From Treponema sp. (lineage in GTDB: Bacteria > Spirochaetota > Spirochaetia > Treponematales > Breznakiellaceae), in the NCBI GenBank assembly GCA_009780285.1, contig WRAL01000118.1:1-5498 (forward strand): a stretch of DNA of 5,498 nt. The letters are read 5' to 3'. Shown here piece after piece: positions 5,391 through 5,498 of the stretch. The notes beneath the pieces are model-generated. The model was not told the origin of the DNA. It searched no databases and saw only the letters and a list, made by a program, of their open reading frames with translations. Numbering within the stretch: position 1 is the first letter of the stretch; each line of letters begins with the position of its first letter. The position numbers and the translations under genes were made by a program.

Positions 5391-5498
5391 ATGACCCAGT
5401 CGCTCGAGGATTATCTGGAAATGGTCGGCGTTCTTGACGACGAGGGGCCGGTGCGCGTGACGGACATCGCGGCGCGCCTCGGCGTGTCCAAGCCCTCG
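5391..5498 (+). CDS. DtxR/MntR-family metal-dependent transcriptional regulator (partial, runs off right edge)
   Basis: The 36 visible codons begin MTQSLEDYLEMVGVL and continue VRVTDIAARLGVSKPS. This is the start of the winged helix-turn-helix domain of DtxR/MntR/TroR repressors: helix 1 has the family's S-EDYLE motif, and the second segment is the beginning of the helix-turn-helix (VTDIAARLGVSKPSV in homologues). Such proteins bind Fe2+ or Mn2+ and then repress metal-uptake genes. The metal-binding and dimerisation domains lie beyond the window, so the metal cannot be inferred. The usual A-I-Y after YLE is M-V-G here, a mild deviation at a position that in relatives lies next to a metal-ligand region. 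The gene has its own promoter and no ribosome binding site. A target operator or metal transporter is not visible. Confidence 0.85.
   Translation, partial: MTQSLEDYLEMVGVLDDEGPVRVTDIAARLGVSKPS

Overview
The window is a GC-rich bacterial chromosome segment that reads most naturally as spirochaete DNA, probably a Treponema-like lineage. Three things suggest this: a short lipoprotein of a type I associate with Treponema (LRGTW...IAITGF), a lipobox with bulky residues before the cysteine, and gene sequences that resemble spirochaete homologues from memory. No search was possible, so this assignment is an inference.

Layout from left to right. Positions 1-113 hold the first 37 codons of a minus-strand ISAs1-type transposase that runs off the left edge. 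Positions 114-330 are non-coding; they should contain the outer end of that insertion sequence and the upstream region of the next gene. Positions 331-747 encode a small lipoprotein. A very good sigma-70-type promoter (TTGACA, 18 nt, TAGAAT) follows and drives a mannitol dehydrogenase-family oxidoreductase at 795-2390. This gene overlaps by 4 nt an rdgB/HAM1-type nucleotide-pool-cleaning pyrophosphatase at 2387-3058. An unusual block of three consecutive stem-loops (3058-3175) begins on the last base of the rdgB stop codon. It separates rdgB from a UvrD/Rep/PcrA-type superfamily 1 DNA helicase (3199-5334). After 56 nt, a second TTGACA promoter leads straight into the start of a DtxR/MntR-family metal-dependent regulator (5391 to the right edge, partial).

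The oxidoreductase and rdgB look co-transcribed and translationally coupled, although their functions (sugar or sugar-acid metabolism and removal of non-canonical purine nucleotides) are not obviously linked. The helicase may be read through from the same transcript or have its own weak promoter; the stem-loop block sits where it could affect either. The regulator has its own promoter.

Two points deserve most attention. The stem-loop block has inverted 11-bp ends and looks like a REPIN- or MITE-type repeat. The two best promoters place their predicted transcription starts within about 3 nt of the start codon, suggesting leaderless or near-leaderless mRNAs. No CRISPR array, tRNA, rRNA, prophage or recognisable new multi-gene defence system is visible.
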